Positions 46,537 through 53,906 of a stretch of DNA of 54,872 nucleotides are shown here, in pieces. This stretch comes from DASUWK01 sp036378435. GTDB lineage: Bacteria > Chloroflexota > Dormibacteria > Dormibacterales > Dormibacteraceae. The position numbers and the translations under genes were made by a program. Below the pieces are notes generated by a model. That model was not told where the DNA came from and searched no databases. It was given only the letters and a program-made list of their open reading frames with translations. Where the stretch lies: NCBI GenBank assembly GCA_036378435.1, contig DASUWK010000047.1, positions 1-54,872 of the forward strand. Direction: 5' to 3'. Every line of letters starts with the position of its first letter. Position 1 is the stretch's first letter.

Positions 46537-47370
46537 CTGCTCGAAGAGCGCGCCAGGCACCGTGCCGGCCGCGACTTCGCCGCGGCCGACCGGGTCCGTG
46601 ACCAGCTGCGCGACGGTGGCTGGGAGGTCGTCGACGATGCGGCCGGCAGCCGGCTGGAGCCCGCGGAGGCGCCGCCGGCCGCCGTCGACGTCACCCTCCT
46701 CACGCTCGTCCACGGCTGGCCGGATGACGTCCGCCGCTGGCTGAAGTCGGTGCAGGCGCATCCCCTCGACCGCGACTGGGAAGCCGTGCTGGTCGACAAC
46801 TCAGGCGACCCCGACGTCAAGGCGCAGCTGGCGGAGCTGGCCGGCGAGAACGTCCGCGTCGAGCACATCGAGCCGGCGGTCGGCTGGGCCGACGCCGCCA
46901 ACCACGGCCTGGAGACCGCGCAGGGCCGCGTGGTGGTGCTCTTCGATCCCGGCGTCGAGATCGAAGGCGAGCTCGAGCCCTTGATAGCCGCGCTGGACGA
47001 CCCCGCCGTCGCCGTCGCCGGGCCGTTCGCGGTCCGGATCACCCACGGGCTGCACCACATCGAGGAGAGCACCGGACCCTCGGCGCACGCGATCGAGGGT
47101 TACTGCCTCGCGATGCGCAGGGCTGAGGCGGTCGAGGCCGGCGGCTTCGATCGCAAGTACCGCTTCTACCGCATCGCCGACTTCGAGCTCAGCTTCAGGC
47201 TGCGAGCCCAGGGAGGCCGCCAGGCCAGGGCGGTGAAGGTCCCTGTGCGTAAGCACGCTCACCGGCTCTGGGAGTCGACCGAGGAGGCTGAGCGCGAGCG
47301 ACTCTCGAAGAAGAACTTCTACCGCTTCCTCGACCTCTGGCGAGAGCGGGCCGACCTGATCGCGGAGTAG
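46537..47370 (+). CDS. Glycosyltransferase family 2-like protein with a CysRS-tail-like N-terminus
   Basis: About 277 aa if it starts at CTG 46537, which has GAGG 8 bases upstream. The first conventional start, GTG 46750, would remove the first GT-A strand (VDVTLLTLVHGWPDDVRRWL), so it is unlikely. The N-terminus (ARHRAGRDFAAADRVRDQLRDG) resembles the C-terminal tail of cysteinyl-tRNA synthetase. The GT-A part shows VLVDNSGDPD, a FDPGVEIEGE strand and VEAGGFDRKYRFYRIADFELSFRLR. No ATG, GTG or TTG lies in frame between the upstream stop and 46750, so either CTG starts it or the gene joins etfA through a frameshift at the G6 run. Donor and acceptor are unknown. Confidence 0.65.
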   Translation: MLEERARHRAGRDFAAADRVRDQLRDGGWEVVDDAAGSRLEPAEAPPAAVDVTLLTLVHGWPDDVRRWLKSVQAHPLDRDWEAVLVDNSGDPDVKAQLAELAGENVRVEHIEPAVGWADAANHGLETAQGRVVVLFDPGVEIEGELEPLIAALDDPAVAVAGPFAVRITHGLHHIEESTGPSAHAIEGYCLAMRRAEAVEAGGFDRKYRFYRIADFELSFRLRAQGGRQARAVKVPVRKHAHRLWESTEEAERERLSKKNFYRFLDLWRERADLIAE

Positions 47371-47373
47371 CCT
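47368..47373 (+). promoter_or_regulatory. -10 element overlapping the glycosyltransferase stop
   Basis: TAGCCT, whose TAG is also the stop of the glycosyltransferase gene, ends 9 bases before the HemQ ATG at 47383. It fits the leaderless pattern seen elsewhere in the window. Confidence 0.35.
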
Positions 47374-47382
47374 GCCCGAACG

Positions 47383-48087
47383 ATGGCGGAGCGCGGCGCG
47401 AACGGACACCGGCAGTTCGTCGGCTACTCGTTCTATCGCGTGCAGCCCGAGTGGCGGCGGCTGCCCGCCGCCGAGCGCGAGCGCGGCCGCTCCGAGTTCG
47501 CGGCCGTCTTCGACGAATACCGGCCGCTGATCTTCCTGCGCTCCTACAGCGTCGTCGGCACGCGGGCCGACAGTGACCTGATGCTGTGGAAGGCGGCGCA
47601 CGAGCTCGAGATCTTCAACCGCTTCGAAGGCGATCTCAACCAGACGCTGCTGGGTGGGTATCTCGAGCGGCCGTACTCCTTGTTGTCGGCGACCCGGCGC
47701 TCGACCTACCTGGCCGAGGGCGCCGACGGCGACCGGCACGGCGCTCGCCTGGACATGAAGGCGGGGCGGGGCAAGTACCTCTTCGTCTACCCCTTCGTGA
47801 AGCAGCGGGCCTGGTACTCGCTCGCCAAGCAAGAGCGCCAGACGATGATGAACGAGCACTTCAAGATCGGCGCCGCCTACCCCGAGTTCGAGGTCAACAC
47901 GGCCTATTCATTCGGGCTCGACGACCAGGAGTTCGTCGTTTCGTTCGAAGGTGACCAGCCTCATCGCTTCGTCGACCTCGTGATGGAGCTGCGGGAGAGC
48001 AGGGCTTCCGCGTACACCGAGCGGGACACCCCGATCTTCACGTGCATCGCGACCCCGATCGCGGAGGCGCTGGAACTGCTGGGCTAG
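47383..48087 (+). CDS. hemQ: HemQ-like coproheme decarboxylase (chlorite dismutase family)
   Basis: 234 aa. It should turn Fe-coproporphyrin III into heme b in the coproporphyrin-dependent pathway. The proximal heme ligand is His159 in MNEHFKIGAAYPE, and the catalytic Tyr is Tyr136 in LFVYPFVKQRAWYSL. The N-terminal QFVGYSFYRVQPEWRRLP is also typical of HemQ. The absence of a distal Arg pattern of true chlorite dismutases is not certain from reading, but HemQ is the common form. Other heme genes are outside the window. Confidence 0.88.
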   Translation: MAERGANGHRQFVGYSFYRVQPEWRRLPAAERERGRSEFAAVFDEYRPLIFLRSYSVVGTRADSDLMLWKAAHELEIFNRFEGDLNQTLLGGYLERPYSLLSATRRSTYLAEGADGDRHGARLDMKAGRGKYLFVYPFVKQRAWYSLAKQERQTMMNEHFKIGAAYPEFEVNTAYSFGLDDQEFVVSFEGDQPHRFVDLVMELRESRASAYTERDTPIFTCIATPIAEALELLG

Positions 48088-48091
48088 CTGA

Positions 48092-49759
48092 TCAGCAGCC
48101 GGCGTTGAGAGCCTGTTTGCCGACCACGTGGACCCAGGTGAGGCCGGTGTCCAGCTCGATGACGTTCCCGGTGGAGTCGTCCGTGAAGTACGGCGCCTGG
48201 TCGTTCAGCCAGTAGTTGTTGCCGAGGTTCAGGCCGTCGGCCATGTGCCACTGCGCCTGCACGGCCTTGCCGTCCATGTAGACCACCGCCGGGCCTGAGC
48301 CGAGCATCTCGTACCACACAGAGCCGGCGCCGCCGTTCTCGTCCTCGACCCAGCCGGCGTAGTGCTCGCCGACGCTCATGACCACCACGTTCTTCACGTG
48401 GACCTGCTGTCCGGTCTGCGCGTCGATGTAGGGCGAGCCGTGGTCGAAGCGCAGGTAGGTCTGGCTCCCAGGGTCGTAGTTGTAGTTGACGCAGTGCTGG
48501 GGGATCGAGGGCGCCGGGTTGGGCGTGCCCAGGCCCGAGTCGGGATGCGGCGGGTCCACGAGGTAGGTCTGCCCGCCGAGCGGCCAGTTCTGCCTGATGC
48601 GCATGGCGGCATTGCTGGTGCAGAGGTTGTGCGGCGCGTCCCCGCCGCAGCGGAAGAAGTAGCCGTGGGTATCCACGTCGTTGATGGCGCCGGGGGCGAC
48701 CGGGTTGCCGTGCTTGCCCATCAGCCAGCTGTAGGTGCCGGCGGACGTGCCGCTGCAGAGGTGGTAGCCGCGGAAGGCGAAGTCGAGGTAGGCGTTCATC
48801 ATCCGGCAGCTGCGCACCGACCGCTGCAGCGGCGACATCTGGTTGAAGTAGAGCGCGGTCATGCGGGTGATGCCGTATTCGCTGAGGTATTCGAAGACCA
48901 TGTCGGCCCCCTGCAGGCCGTGCGACGGAAGCGAGCCTGGAGCGTTCTCGATCACGACCATCACGGGCGCGATGGTCTTGAAGCCCGGGCCGATGCCGCT
49001 GCTGGTGTTCGCCGGCTCGAGGCCGAGCGGCGACAGTGAGAGCTGGGCCGGGCCCGTCATCGGGTTGTTGTGGCCGTCGAAACCGGTGGCCGGAACCTGC
49101 AGCGTCGCGTTGCGATAGGGCAGCAGCTTGGCCGGCAGCGTGATGCTGGCGACCGTCGACTTGGCGTCCCACGCGATGCTCGTCGCGGCCAGCGGCTGGC
49201 CGTTCAGCAGGAACTGCACGCTCGAGGTCTTCATCGGCCCGACGAAGACGGCGGTGATCAGCGGGCTGAGGTCTGAGGTCACGGCGCCGCCCGCTTCGTG
49301 GCCGTCGACCGTGAAATTGACCACGCCCACCAGCGGCTGTGTCGTGAAGTTGGCCTTGAATCCCTTCAGGACCGCGGCGTGCTTGGCGTCGGGAACGTCT
49401 CCCAGCCGCAGGACGTAGCGCTGGTGCGGGTCCCAGTGCGGGACGGGCTGCACGATGAGCTCGCTCTTCTTCTTGACCGCCAGGAGCTGGATCGCCGGGG
49501 TGATCTGGACCTTCGTCTTGCTAAGGTCCACCGCGCGGTTGAACTTGACGGCCACCGGCTCGGCCAGCCGCACGCTGGTGAGGTCGGCGGCAGACAGCGA
49601 CGCCCGCGGCGGCGGGGGAGACGCCGTCAGCAGCAGCGCCACGGCGCCGCCTGCGATCAGTACCGCCAGCGCGATGGCGCCGGCGGCCAGAAGATCGGGT
49701 CGGACGAGGCCCAGTGGGCCGAGCCTGATCGGTTTCAGGCTGTTGAGCGCGCGGATCAA
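48092..49759 (-). CDS. DUF3048 (YerB-like) secreted protein with Ig-like domain
   Basis: 555 aa. An N-terminal membrane helix (LLAAGAIALAVLIAGGAVALLL) is followed by a Big_5-like Ig domain (AEPVAVKFNRAVDLSKTKVQITP). The C-terminal half shows the DUF3048 blocks: PVMVVIENAPGSLPSHGLQGADMVFEYLSEYGITRM (in parts) and PLQRSVRSCRMMNAYLDF. YerB-type proteins are extracytoplasmic and of unknown function, sometimes tied to cell wall or spores. Start is TTG 49759; the next gene diverges 60 bases away. Its stop lies 4 bases from the HemQ stop. Confidence 0.85.
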   Translation of the reverse strand: MIRALNSLKPIRLGPLGLVRPDLLAAGAIALAVLIAGGAVALLLTASPPPPRASLSAADLTSVRLAEPVAVKFNRAVDLSKTKVQITPAIQLLAVKKKSELIVQPVPHWDPHQRYVLRLGDVPDAKHAAVLKGFKANFTTQPLVGVVNFTVDGHEAGGAVTSDLSPLITAVFVGPMKTSSVQFLLNGQPLAATSIAWDAKSTVASITLPAKLLPYRNATLQVPATGFDGHNNPMTGPAQLSLSPLGLEPANTSSGIGPGFKTIAPVMVVIENAPGSLPSHGLQGADMVFEYLSEYGITRMTALYFNQMSPLQRSVRSCRMMNAYLDFAFRGYHLCSGTSAGTYSWLMGKHGNPVAPGAINDVDTHGYFFRCGGDAPHNLCTSNAAMRIRQNWPLGGQTYLVDPPHPDSGLGTPNPAPSIPQHCVNYNYDPGSQTYLRFDHGSPYIDAQTGQQVHVKNVVVMSVGEHYAGWVEDENGGAGSVWYEMLGSGPAVVYMDGKAVQAQWHMADGLNLGNNYWLNDQAPYFTDDSTGNVIELDTGLTWVHVVGKQALNAGC

Positions 49760-49805
49760 GATTCCGCCCCGAGGTTACCGAATCGGGGTGGTCGCCCTGC
49801 CCCCA

Positions 49806-49811
49806 TAGAAT
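49806..49811 (+). promoter_or_regulatory. -10 element 8 bases before the carboxyltransferase gene
   Basis: TAGAAT is a near-consensus hexamer followed by 8 bases and GTG 49820. No Shine-Dalgarno is present in between, again suggesting a leaderless start. Confidence 0.45.
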
Positions 49812-49819
49812 CGAACGGC

Positions 49820-51382
49820 GTGACCGACGAATTCGGGACGATCGTGGATGACCTCAGGGCGCGCCGCGATCGCAACCTTCAGATGGGCGGTCCGGAGCGG
49901 ATCGCCAAGCAGCACGAGCGGGGCAAGCTCACGGTGCGCGAGCGCCTCGACCTGCTCTTCGATCCGGGCTCCTTCGTCGAGTTCGGGCTGCTGGCGTCGC
50001 AGCAGCCGGTCGCCGGCGCGCCGGCGAAGCCGGATGAGACGCCGGCCGACGGTGTCGTCACCGGGCACGGAATGGTCGACGGCCGCCAGGTTTGGGTGAT
50101 CGCCTACGACTTCACGGTCATGGCGGGCTCGATGGGCGCGATCGGGGAGCAGTACAAGGCGAGCCGCGTGCGCGAGCTGGCGATGCGCTACCGCAAGCCC
50201 ATCGTCTGGCTGCTCGATTCGGCGGGCGCCCGGATCCAGGAGGCTGCCGGATCCCGTTTCGCGGGCAGCGGCTACCTCTTCTACGAGCAGGTCCAGATGT
50301 CCGGCGTCATCCCGCAGGTGGCGGCCATGCTCGGGCCCTGCGCCGCGGGCACCGCGTACATCCCGGGCCTGGCCGACTTCGTGCCGATGGTGAAGGAGAC
50401 GTCGTCGATGTCGCTCGGCGGCGCGCGCCTCGTGAAGGCGGCAACCGGCGAGGACGTCACCGACCACGACATGGGCGGCTCGCAGGTCCACTGCTATGTC
50501 TCCGGTGTCGGCGACAACGAGGTCGAGAACGACCAGGAGTGCATCGAGAACGTCAAGCGCTTCCTGTCCTACCTGCCCTCCAGCAACACCGAGAGCCCGC
50601 CCTTCGTGCCCACGAGCGACCCGGCCGACCGCTTGGTCGAAGGCCTGGAGAAGCTCGTGCCGCCCAGCCAGCGCGCCGTCTACGACGTGCGCAAGGTGAT
50701 CCAGCGGATCTGCGACGAGGGCTCCTGGTTCGAGGTGAAACCCACGTGGGCGCGCAATCTGGTCGTCGGTTTCTGCCGCATGGCGGGGCACTCCGTCGGC
50801 GTCGTGGCCAACCAGCCGATGTTCAAAGGCGGCGTCCTCGATTCGGACTCGGCCGACAAGGCGGCGCGCTTCATCCGCATGTGCGACGCCTTCAACGTGC
50901 CCTTGCTGTACCTCGTCGACGTGCCCGGCTTCCTGGTCGGGACCGACGTCGAGAAGCAGGGGATCATCCGGCACGGCGCCAAGATGCTCTACGCGACCTC
51001 AGAGGCGACGGTGCCGAAGATCACGGTCGTCATGCGCAAGGCCTACGGCGCCGGCTACTTCGTGATGTGCGGCAAGGGCTACCACCCGGACCTGCTGGTG
51101 GCGTGGCCGTTCGCGGAGATCTCGGTCATGGGTCCCGAGGGCGCGGTGAACATCATCTTCAACAAACAGGTCGAGGCTTCCGAGAACCCCGAGCAGACGC
51201 GGGCCGAGCTGGTCGCGATGATCCGCGAGCAGATCAGTCCGTACATCGCGGCGGGCTGGGGGATGATCGACGACGTGATCGAACCGGCGGAGACGCGTCG
51301 CGTGATCATCCGCGGCCTGGAGCAGGCGGCGACGAAGAAGATCGACCGGCCCTGGCGCAAGCACGGGAACATCCCCGTATGA
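49820..51382 (+). CDS. Acyl-CoA carboxylase carboxyltransferase subunit (MmdA/PccB family)
   Basis: 520 aa from GTG 49820; a longer open frame upstream is not coding. It moves carboxyl groups between biotin and an acyl-CoA (propionyl- or methylmalonyl-CoA likely). Motifs: HERGKLTVRERLDLLFDPGSF, VMAGSMGAIGEQYKASRV and LLDSAGARIQEAAGSRF in the first crotonase domain; VPGFLVGTDVEKQGIIRHGAKM, KAYGAGYFVMCGKGY and WPFAEISVMGPEGAVNIIF in the second. The gene for a biotin carrier follows two genes later. A biotin carboxylase or the decarboxylase partners are not in the window. It overlaps the next gene by 4 bases (ATGA). Confidence 0.92.
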   Translation: MTDEFGTIVDDLRARRDRNLQMGGPERIAKQHERGKLTVRERLDLLFDPGSFVEFGLLASQQPVAGAPAKPDETPADGVVTGHGMVDGRQVWVIAYDFTVMAGSMGAIGEQYKASRVRELAMRYRKPIVWLLDSAGARIQEAAGSRFAGSGYLFYEQVQMSGVIPQVAAMLGPCAAGTAYIPGLADFVPMVKETSSMSLGGARLVKAATGEDVTDHDMGGSQVHCYVSGVGDNEVENDQECIENVKRFLSYLPSSNTESPPFVPTSDPADRLVEGLEKLVPPSQRAVYDVRKVIQRICDEGSWFEVKPTWARNLVVGFCRMAGHSVGVVANQPMFKGGVLDSDSADKAARFIRMCDAFNVPLLYLVDVPGFLVGTDVEKQGIIRHGAKMLYATSEATVPKITVVMRKAYGAGYFVMCGKGYHPDLLVAWPFAEISVMGPEGAVNIIFNKQVEASENPEQTRAELVAMIREQISPYIAAGWGMIDDVIEPAETRRVIIRGLEQAATKKIDRPWRKHGNIPV

Positions 51383-52269
51383 AGACCGGCCGCAGCGGCA
51401 AGGTCGTGATCAGCGCGGCCCTGACCGGCGTCCTGGCGCGCCGCGAGCAGTGCCCCGCCATCCCTTACACGCCGACGGAGATCGGCGAGGAGGCCGCGCG
51501 CGCCGCGGACGCGGGCGCGGCGATCGTGCACATCCACGCGCGCACGGACGACGGCGGGCCGAGCTGGGCCGTGGAGACTTTCCGCGAGATCTTCAGCGAG
51601 GTGCGCGCGCGCACCGACGTGATCATCAACTTCTCGACCGGCGCCGTCGGGCTGCCGGCGGAAGAGCGCATCGGCCACATCCGCGACCTCCGTCCCGAGA
51701 TCGCGGCGCTGAACATGGGCTCGATGAACTACGCGATGTACTCGTCGCGGCGCAAGGAGATCATCCACGACCACGTCTTCGCCAACCCGTTCCGCGACAT
51801 CCGTTTCTTCCTCGAGACGATGAAGGCGGGCGGCGTGCGGCCCGAGATGGAGTGCTTCGATACCGGCCACATCGGCAACACGGCGCCGCTCATCGACATG
51901 GGCGTGCTCAAGCCGCCCTACCAGTTCAGCCTGATCATGGGAGTGCTGGGCGGCATCCCGGCGACGACCGAGAACCTGGTCAACCAGGTCCGCAATCTGC
52001 CCGACGGCTCGCACTGGCAGGTGATCGGCATCAGCCTGCAGCAGTGGCAGCTCGCGTCGGCGGCGATCACGCTGGGCGGCAACGTGCGAGTCGGGCTCGA
52101 GGACAACTTCTACCTGGAGGAGGGCCGGATGGCCAAGAGCAACGGCGAGCTCGTCGACAAGGCCGCGAGCCTCTGCCGGGAGCTCGGCCGCGAGGTCGCG
52201 ACCATCCCAGAAGCTCGGGAGCAGCTGGAGCTGGACCCGGCACCACGCGTATTGGAAGGAGTGGGCTAG
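51379..52269 (+). CDS. Beta-keto acid cleavage enzyme (BKACE, DUF849 / Kce-like)
   Basis: 296 aa from ATG 51379. BKACE enzymes condense a beta-keto acid with acetyl-CoA and cleave it to acetoacetate and a new acyl-CoA. The zinc site is His51 and His53 in VHIHART with Glu241 in GLEDNFYLEEG. Other family text: VVISAALTGVLARREQCPAIPYTP and MECFDTGHIGNTAPL. The substrate class cannot be read from sequence. It overlaps the carboxyltransferase by 4 bases and the biotin carrier starts right after its stop, so all three are one transcript. Confidence 0.9.
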   Translation: MKTGRSGKVVISAALTGVLARREQCPAIPYTPTEIGEEAARAADAGAAIVHIHARTDDGGPSWAVETFREIFSEVRARTDVIINFSTGAVGLPAEERIGHIRDLRPEIAALNMGSMNYAMYSSRRKEIIHDHVFANPFRDIRFFLETMKAGGVRPEMECFDTGHIGNTAPLIDMGVLKPPYQFSLIMGVLGGIPATTENLVNQVRNLPDGSHWQVIGISLQQWQLASAAITLGGNVRVGLEDNFYLEEGRMAKSNGELVDKAASLCRELGREVATIPEAREQLELDPAPRVLEGVG

Positions 52270-52485
52270 TTGGCTACCGAAGTCAAAGCAGAGCTGGTGG
52301 GCAATGTCTGGAAGGTGGAGGCCACGCCTGGCCAGCAGGTGGAGATGGACGACACGCTGATCATCCTCGAGTCGATGAAGATGGAGATCCCGGTGACGGC
52401 GCCCGTGGCGGGCACGGTCAAGGAGATTCTGGTCAAGGAGCAGGACGTGGTCAGGGAAGGCCAGGTCCTGGCTGTGATCGAGTAG
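52270..52485 (+). CDS. Small biotin carboxyl carrier protein
   Basis: 71 aa from TTG 52270, directly after the BKACE stop. It is a minimal biotinyl domain with the biotinylation motif ILESMKMEIPV, Lys37 being the biotin site, and the usual APVAGTVKEI and VREGQVLAVIE hairpins. Stand-alone carriers of this size serve acyl-CoA carboxylases or methylmalonyl-CoA decarboxylase. It should carry CO2 for the carboxyltransferase two genes upstream. Confidence 0.93.
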   Translation: MATEVKAELVGNVWKVEATPGQQVEMDDTLIILESMKMEIPVTAPVAGTVKEILVKEQDVVREGQVLAVIE

Positions 52486-52495
52486 TGGACCTCTA

Positions 52496-52798
52496 ATGGC
52501 GCAGCAGCCGATCCAGGTCACGGTTCAGCCCGGGTCCGAGCAGGTCGTCTTCAGCGATGTGGTCGTGCTGAACGGCGGGCCGACCGGCTTCGTCCTCAAC
52601 TTCGGGCAGTGGGCGCCGGACCAGCCGGGCCTGGTTCGCGTGTACTCACGCGTGGGACTCAGCCCCAACCACCTGAAGATGCTGTGGAAGCTGCTCGAGC
52701 AGAACATCCAGGGCTACGAGGCGAAGTTCGGAGCGATCCCGATCGGGGACACTCCCGAAGTGCCGCATAGTCACATCGGCTTCGAGCCCAAGACCTAG
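52496..52798 (+). CDS. DUF3467 protein
   Basis: 100 aa. The family pattern is visible: VVFSDVVVLNGGPTGFVLNFG, VRVYSRVGLSPNHLKMLWKLLEQNIQGYEAKFG. DUF3467 proteins are small beta-rich proteins of unknown function. The ATG is 10 bases after the biotin carrier stop, and the stop shares one base with the next start (TAGTG). Confidence 0.85.
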   Translation: MAQQPIQVTVQPGSEQVVFSDVVVLNGGPTGFVLNFGQWAPDQPGLVRVYSRVGLSPNHLKMLWKLLEQNIQGYEAKFGAIPIGDTPEVPHSHIGFEPKT

Positions 52799-53496
52799 TG
52801 CGAGCCGGCGAGCAGCTCCTTCACTTTCAGCACCTCGACGAGCGCATCCATCACCTCGAGGTCGAGCTCCACGACCTGACCGAGCGCACGGCGAGCGACC
52901 GCGAGGTCGAGCTGGCAGAGACGGAGCTGGCTCCGGCCAAGGAGCGCCTTCAGGAAGCCAACCTGAGGCTGCGCGACATGGACCGCGAGGTCGCGGGGCA
53001 CCGCGAGCGGACCCGCGCGCGTGAGGCGGAGCTGATGAGCGGCCGGGTACGCAACCCGAGCGAGCTCATGCAGATGAGCCAGGAGGTCGAGCACGCGAAG
53101 GCGATGGTTCGCGACGAAGAAGATCGCGAGCTCGCGTTGATGGCGGCCGTCGAAGAGGCCGAGACCGAGGTGGCGCAGCTCACCGCACGCCTCGAAAGTG
53201 TGCGCGCGGCGTGGGAGGCCGGCCTGCCCGCCGTGCGGCAGCGCATGGAACGTGCCCGAGGCGAGCTGGAGGCGGCCGAGCGCGAGCGGGACGAGGCGTG
53301 GGCTGAAGTGCCCGCCGACTACCAGGCCGCGTACAAGCGGCTCAAGCCTCGAATCCCCAACCCGGTCGCGGAGGTCGCCGGCGGACAGTGCGGCGCCTGC
53401 CGCGTCGGCCTCACGGCGGCGGAGCTCCAGCAGGTGCGGCGCGGCGAGCAGCTGCTGCACTGCCAGAACTGCAACCGCATCCTCGTCCTGGTTTGA
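52798..53496 (+). CDS. Coiled-coil zinc-ribbon protein (COG1579 / CT398 type)
   Basis: 232 aa. Residues about 1-170 are a long antiparallel coiled coil (heptads with many Glu/Arg, e.g. ELAETELAPAKERLQEANLRL). The C-terminus is a C4 zinc ribbon with CGACRVGL and LHCQNCNRIL. Proteins of this type bind nucleic acid or the type III export apparatus in other phyla; the role here is unknown. GTG start at 52798; overlaps the RNase H gene by 4 bases. In many bacteria it sits next to an RNase H gene, as here. Confidence 0.88.
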   Translation: MRAGEQLLHFQHLDERIHHLEVELHDLTERTASDREVELAETELAPAKERLQEANLRLRDMDREVAGHRERTRAREAELMSGRVRNPSELMQMSQEVEHAKAMVRDEEDRELALMAAVEEAETEVAQLTARLESVRAAWEAGLPAVRQRMERARGELEAAERERDEAWAEVPADYQAAYKRLKPRIPNPVAEVAGGQCGACRVGLTAAELQQVRRGEQLLHCQNCNRILVLV

Positions 53497-53906
53497 CGAA
53501 GACCCTTCGGCTCTTCACGGACGGCGCGGCGCGCGGCAATCCTGGACCGGCCGGCCTGGGCGTCGTCATCGAGGACGACCAGGGTCTGCGCCTTCGTGGC
53601 CTCTGCCGCTACATCGGCAAGGCGACCAACAACCAGGCGGAGTACCTGGCCATCATCGAGGGATTGCGTGCCGTCGAGGAGTGGAAGCCGGATCGGCTGG
53701 AGGTCTTTCTTGATTCGAACCTGGTGGTGGAGCAGCTGGCCGGCAACTACCGCGTGAAGAACAGTGCGCTGGCGCCGCTCTTCCGGCAGGCGCGAGAGCT
53801 CCTCGACCGCTTTGCCGACGTCGAGCTGAAGCACGTGCCGCGCGAGAAGAACCGCGGCGCGGACGCACTGGCGAACAAGGCCATCGACGAGTACAAGCCG
53901 GCATGA
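53493..53906 (+). CDS. RNase H-like protein (RNase HI family)
   Basis: 137 aa from TTG 53493 (TTGA overlap). It begins MTKTLRLFTDGAARGNPGPAGLG with Asp10. Glu in TNNQAEYLAIIEGL, Asp in FLDSNLVVEQL and Asp in REKNRGADALANKAID complete the DEDD set, so it should cut RNA in RNA-DNA hybrids. The basic handle region of E. coli RNase HI is not evident. It overlaps the patatin gene by 4 bases (ATGA). Confidence 0.92.
   Translation: MTKTLRLFTDGAARGNPGPAGLGVVIEDDQGLRLRGLCRYIGKATNNQAEYLAIIEGLRAVEEWKPDRLEVFLDSNLVVEQLAGNYRVKNSALAPLFRQARELLDRFADVELKHVPREKNRGADALANKAIDEYKPA

Noticed and set aside
49298..49819. 174-residue extension of the carboxyltransferase
   Set aside because: It runs antisense to the DUF3048 gene and reads as noise; GTG 49820 gives the usual N-terminus.
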